Positions 14,623-16,922 of a stretch of DNA of 16,922 bases are shown here, piece by piece. Source of the DNA: Candidatus Chloroheliales bacterium (GTDB taxonomy: Bacteria; Chloroflexota; Chloroflexia; QHBQ01). The notes beneath the pieces are model-generated. The model worked only from the letters and a program-made list of their open reading frames with translations, ran no database searches and had not been told where the DNA came from. How positions within the stretch are numbered: the first letter of the stretch is position 1; the number at the start of each line of letters is the position of its first letter. The translations under genes and the position numbers were made by a program. The DNA lies in contig QHBQ01000010.1 of the NCBI GenBank assembly GCA_003243865.1, forward strand, positions 1 to 16,922. Reading direction: 5' to 3'.

Positions 14623-15850
14623 GAAGCCCCTCTGGTATCACCCGGCGAATTTTGCCAAATCCCGTCCCCCAATTATTATCGTGTTAGAAATCCCATGTCA
14701 GACGATCACGCAGCGCACGGTGAACGGCAAGAGCGCCCTCTACTACCTGCACGGCGACCAACTCGGCAGCGTTAGCCTGATGACTGGCGCGACCGGCAAC
14801 CTCCTCAGCAGCCAGGAGTACAAGCCCTGGGGCGAGGTGCGCTCTGGCGGCGTGAGCCAGACCACGCTCAACTACACCGGCCAGCGCAAGGATGATACCG
14901 GGCTGCTGTATTATAATTCAAGGTTCTATGATCCAGTGCTGGCCCGGTTTACATCATCGGATGTCCTTGTTCCCAACGGGGCAGCCGTCTTGATTGTGGA
15001 CTACCATGAGCCAGGCTCAGTGGGTCAGATAAACAGCAGCAACCAAACACTGCAAAGCAATGGTTTCCCCTTCCAGTCGGGTAAATCTGGTGGTTCATCA
15101 GGACCATCAGCCCCACAGAGCCTCAACCGCTACAGTTATGTGTCGAACGAACCGCTCAAGAACATCGACCCAACGGGACATTCTCAAGATATGGGGGGAA
15201 GAGTTTATAATCACAGCAAGCATCGTAGTGTTTGGGTATATGGTAGCATCCCCTTCGAAGAGTTCCAAAAGAAGCACGCCGATAACTGCTTCACTATCGA
15301 TAACTGCCCTGCCCTACACACTCTTGAGGCGCAGATTGGAGGCTGGATGATCCACGACGGCACAGCAGAGGGAAACACAGGGCAGTTTTACGTAATGGGC
15401 TGGTTTATACTCAACCCAGGGGAGGACTCTTTTAGCAAATGGGGGATGGTTGATGCAGATCTAATAATGGCTGCACCGCTTGATAGCCTTGCATACTGCA
15501 ATGACGATGGGGGTTATGGCTGTGACGGCACTGAACCTAGGTTCGGCTTTAACGTGGCTGAGTTCAAGATTGCAAATGGGGATGATGCAACCATAACGGA
15601 CTCACGCTTCGGCGATTGGGGAGAGATACACATTACAAGTGCTGGTCTACTTGGCGGACGAGACCCTTGGTACGCTGGCCTGGTTCAGCCTCTTTCACCT
15701 AGAGGTTGGAGGGCGTGTCCCGCCACCGGATGGTGGGCGGGTTGCCGTCTTGACCCATATTACTACGACGAGGTGGCACATGGACAGAAGAAATTATTTG
15801 CATACTATAGTAGTGATGCGAGTGAGGCGGATGGGATATCATCGGCATGA
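14597..15850 (+). CDS. Orphan RHS core remnant plus family-A tip (copy 4)
   Basis: Up to 417 residues from GTG 14597, which overlaps the end of the lipoprotein gene in another frame. The first 34 or so residues resemble nothing in the core, and GGAGG ends immediately before the GTG, too close for a normal site. GTG codons further in (for example 14719) are alternatives, so the start is uncertain. Recognisable core begins at about 14698 (QTITQRTVNGKSALYYLHGD) and is only about 84 codons long, the shortest in the array, ending at DPVLARF (112-118). It carries the DYHEPG and GFPFQS linker, then P-x4-DPTGH (191-195) and a 222-residue tip of the family seen in copies 1 and 2, including GGRVYN, VYGSIPFEEFQ, GMVDADLIMA and LLGGRDPWY. 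No signal peptide. A WAVG propeller gene follows 77 bases downstream, as after tip 1. Confidence 0.75.
   Translation: MKFWAAHRKKPLWYHPANFAKSRPPIIIVLEIPCQTITQRTVNGKSALYYLHGDQLGSVSLMTGATGNLLSSQEYKPWGEVRSGGVSQTTLNYTGQRKDDTGLLYYNSRFYDPVLARFTSSDVLVPNGAAVLIVDYHEPGSVGQINSSNQTLQSNGFPFQSGKSGGSSGPSAPQSLNRYSYVSNEPLKNIDPTGHSQDMGGRVYNHSKHRSVWVYGSIPFEEFQKKHADNCFTIDNCPALHTLEAQIGGWMIHDGTAEGNTGQFYVMGWFILNPGEDSFSKWGMVDADLIMAAPLDSLAYCNDDGGYGCDGTEPRFGFNVAEFKIANGDDATITDSRFGDWGEIHITSAGLLGGRDPWYAGLVQPLSPRGWRACPATGWWAGCRLDPYYYDEVAHGQKKLFAYYSSDASEADGISSA
14698..14950 (+). repeat. RHS core repeat, copy 4 (shortest)
   Basis: Colinear with 6486-6738 at an offset of 8212 bases apart from a 6-base indel near 14725. It contains the codons for YLHGDQLGSVSLMTG and KPWGEVRSGG. 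The end near DPVLARF is more diverged at the base level than in copies 2 and 3. Confidence 0.85.
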
Positions 15851-15927
15851 ACGCACCATGTGCGAAACAGCTAAAAAGATAGCTCAACTAGTATAAGAGC
15901 GAGGCTGGAACTGGAGTGAGCAAATCA

Positions 15928-16922
15928 ATGTCACTAAGCTCGAAAAGAAAAACAAGGATCTTCCTTTCAGGAAGACTCGTGATGTATTCTATGCTATCTC
16001 TGTTGATAGCATCTATGGCCTTTACTTGGTGGTGGCTAACACCGCGCGAAATCACTCAGGCTTCTACAATCAGCTATCCTTTGTGCGGCACTTGGCACTC
16101 TATTATAACAGCAGAAGGGGGCGGCGCTGGTAGTGGTTTGCATTCCATAGCAGTGATCTCTCCAACTGATGTTTGGGCAGTAGGAAGTAAATCTACTCTG
16201 CTTGGACCCCTTATTCTCTCTAATCAAGAAGAACCTCTGTTTCTACATTGGGACGGGAAAGTTTGGCAGCCAAATAATAATATCATTTTGGATGCTAAAA
16301 AAGATATTCAACTCAATTCCTTGGCAGGTAGCTCCTCCGATAACGTTTGGGCTGTTGGCAGTTACAGCAGTGGAGCTATGGAGCAGGCAATCCTGATTCA
16401 TTGGGATGGAACAAATTGGTCAGAAGTCTCGTCCCCAAATGTCGGATCGTACAGCAGCGGACTTAATAGCATTACTATGGTTTCTTCAAACGACGCATGG
16501 GCAGTAGGGTATTATAGAGACAGCAGCCTTAATTACCATCCGCTAACACTTCACTGGAATGGGCATGATTGGGCTGTAATTCCAGCTGTTACGCCCGTTA
16601 ATAAAGAGGCTCTCCTTCATGGAGTAGCGGCAATGACACGAGATGAAGTTTGGGCAGTAGGCTCCACCTCCGACAGTAGCGGTCAAACTGCTCCTTTGGT
16701 ATTGCACTGGATTGGGAATGAATGGAAAGTGATGAAGCTACCTAGCGATATCGTAGGCGTTTCACTCAATGCAGTAACTGTTTTGTCTCCTACGAACGTT
16801 TGGGCGGTGGGCTCGGGGCTGCCAGCATATAATAAAATGGCAGCCGTGAACACTACTGGTGTGATTCTACACTGGAATGGCGCGGGTTGGGAGGTTGTAG
16901 CTAAGAGCGTGTTTAGAAATTG
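15928..16922 (+). CDS. WAVG-type beta-propeller protein, membrane-anchored, 3' end off window
   Basis: The frame is open from ATG 15928 to the window edge (331 complete codons plus two bases). GGAG at 15913-15916 lies 11 bases before the ATG; GTG 15916 is an in-frame alternative. Residues about 18-37 form a hydrophobic anchor (VMYSMLSLLIASMAFTWWWL) with no lipobox, so it is a signal anchor or signal peptide. Then comes YPLCGTWHSI, matching the TPCDKWQAI start of the lipoprotein at 7685-8905. Five blades follow, with DVWAVG, NVWAVG, DAWAVG, EVWAVG and NVWAVG and intervening HW[ND]G..W strands (blade 4 has HWIGNEW). Two further blades are expected beyond the edge by comparison with its relative. 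It lies 77 bases behind rhs tip 4, repeating the tip 1 arrangement. Same inferred role (candidate immunity or binding protein), same uncertainty. Confidence 0.8.
   Translation, partial: MSLSSKRKTRIFLSGRLVMYSMLSLLIASMAFTWWWLTPREITQASTISYPLCGTWHSIITAEGGGAGSGLHSIAVISPTDVWAVGSKSTLLGPLILSNQEEPLFLHWDGKVWQPNNNIILDAKKDIQLNSLAGSSSDNVWAVGSYSSGAMEQAILIHWDGTNWSEVSSPNVGSYSSGLNSITMVSSNDAWAVGYYRDSSLNYHPLTLHWNGHDWAVIPAVTPVNKEALLHGVAAMTRDEVWAVGSTSDSSGQTAPLVLHWIGNEWKVMKLPSDIVGVSLNAVTVLSPTNVWAVGSGLPAYNKMAAVNTTGVILHWNGAGWEVVAKSVFRN

Noticed and set aside
8929..15850. Transposon or insertion sequence as cause of the repeated RHS segments
   Set aside because: I see no transposase, terminal inverted repeats or target duplications. 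The repeat units have differing left ends and a common right end, which fits RHS cassette displacement better.

Overview
The window looks like accessory DNA from a soil-type, multicellular-lifestyle bacterium, most likely a Chloroflexota member (Ktedonobacteria or a relative). This rests on three features: a giant secreted YD-repeat protein with a signal peptide and a Thr/Pro/Ser-rich linker, lipoproteins built from repeated 'HWNG..W' and 'D.WAVG' blades, and moderate GC content. The taxonomic call is inference from protein style, not from a marker gene.

Layout: the left edge (1-732) is the C-terminal part of an ABC-2 type transporter permease, cut by the window start. A 306-base gap (733-1038) holds a decayed, frameshifted tail of an ABC ATPase on the minus strand (about 758-852). 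The gap also holds a perfect-consensus sigma70-type promoter with an extended -10 (921-949), which points at the next gene. From 1039 to 15850 the window is an RHS/YD-repeat locus. It has one full-length secreted RHS protein (1039-7587, 2182 aa) followed by three orphan copies that keep only the 3' end of the RHS core plus a C-terminal tip (about 8929-10903, 11566-13322 and 14698-15850). The orphan cores are colinear with the full gene at fixed offsets (3301, 5843 and 8212 bases), are progressively shorter at the 5' side, and stay in the reading frame of the core.

Each RHS tip is followed by a different small gene for an exported or membrane protein: a seven-bladed propeller lipoprotein (7685-8905), a three-TM protein (11012-11479), a PD40/TolB-like lipoprotein (13372-14622), and a second WAVG propeller running off the right edge (15928-16922). 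Tips 1, 2 and 4 belong to one diverged family that I cannot name; tip 3 is unrelated. Tips 1 and 4, from the same family, are each followed by a WAVG propeller protein.

Working model (inference): this is a polymorphic-toxin-style RHS locus with a store of silent tip/immunity cassettes. Homologous recombination between the repeated cores would swap tips in frame onto the full-length, secreted protein. The unusual aspects are the extracytoplasmic lipoprotein/beta-propeller candidates for immunity, the unassigned tip family, and the in-frame junction between a propeller lipoprotein and the second RHS core, interrupted by one TAA codon.
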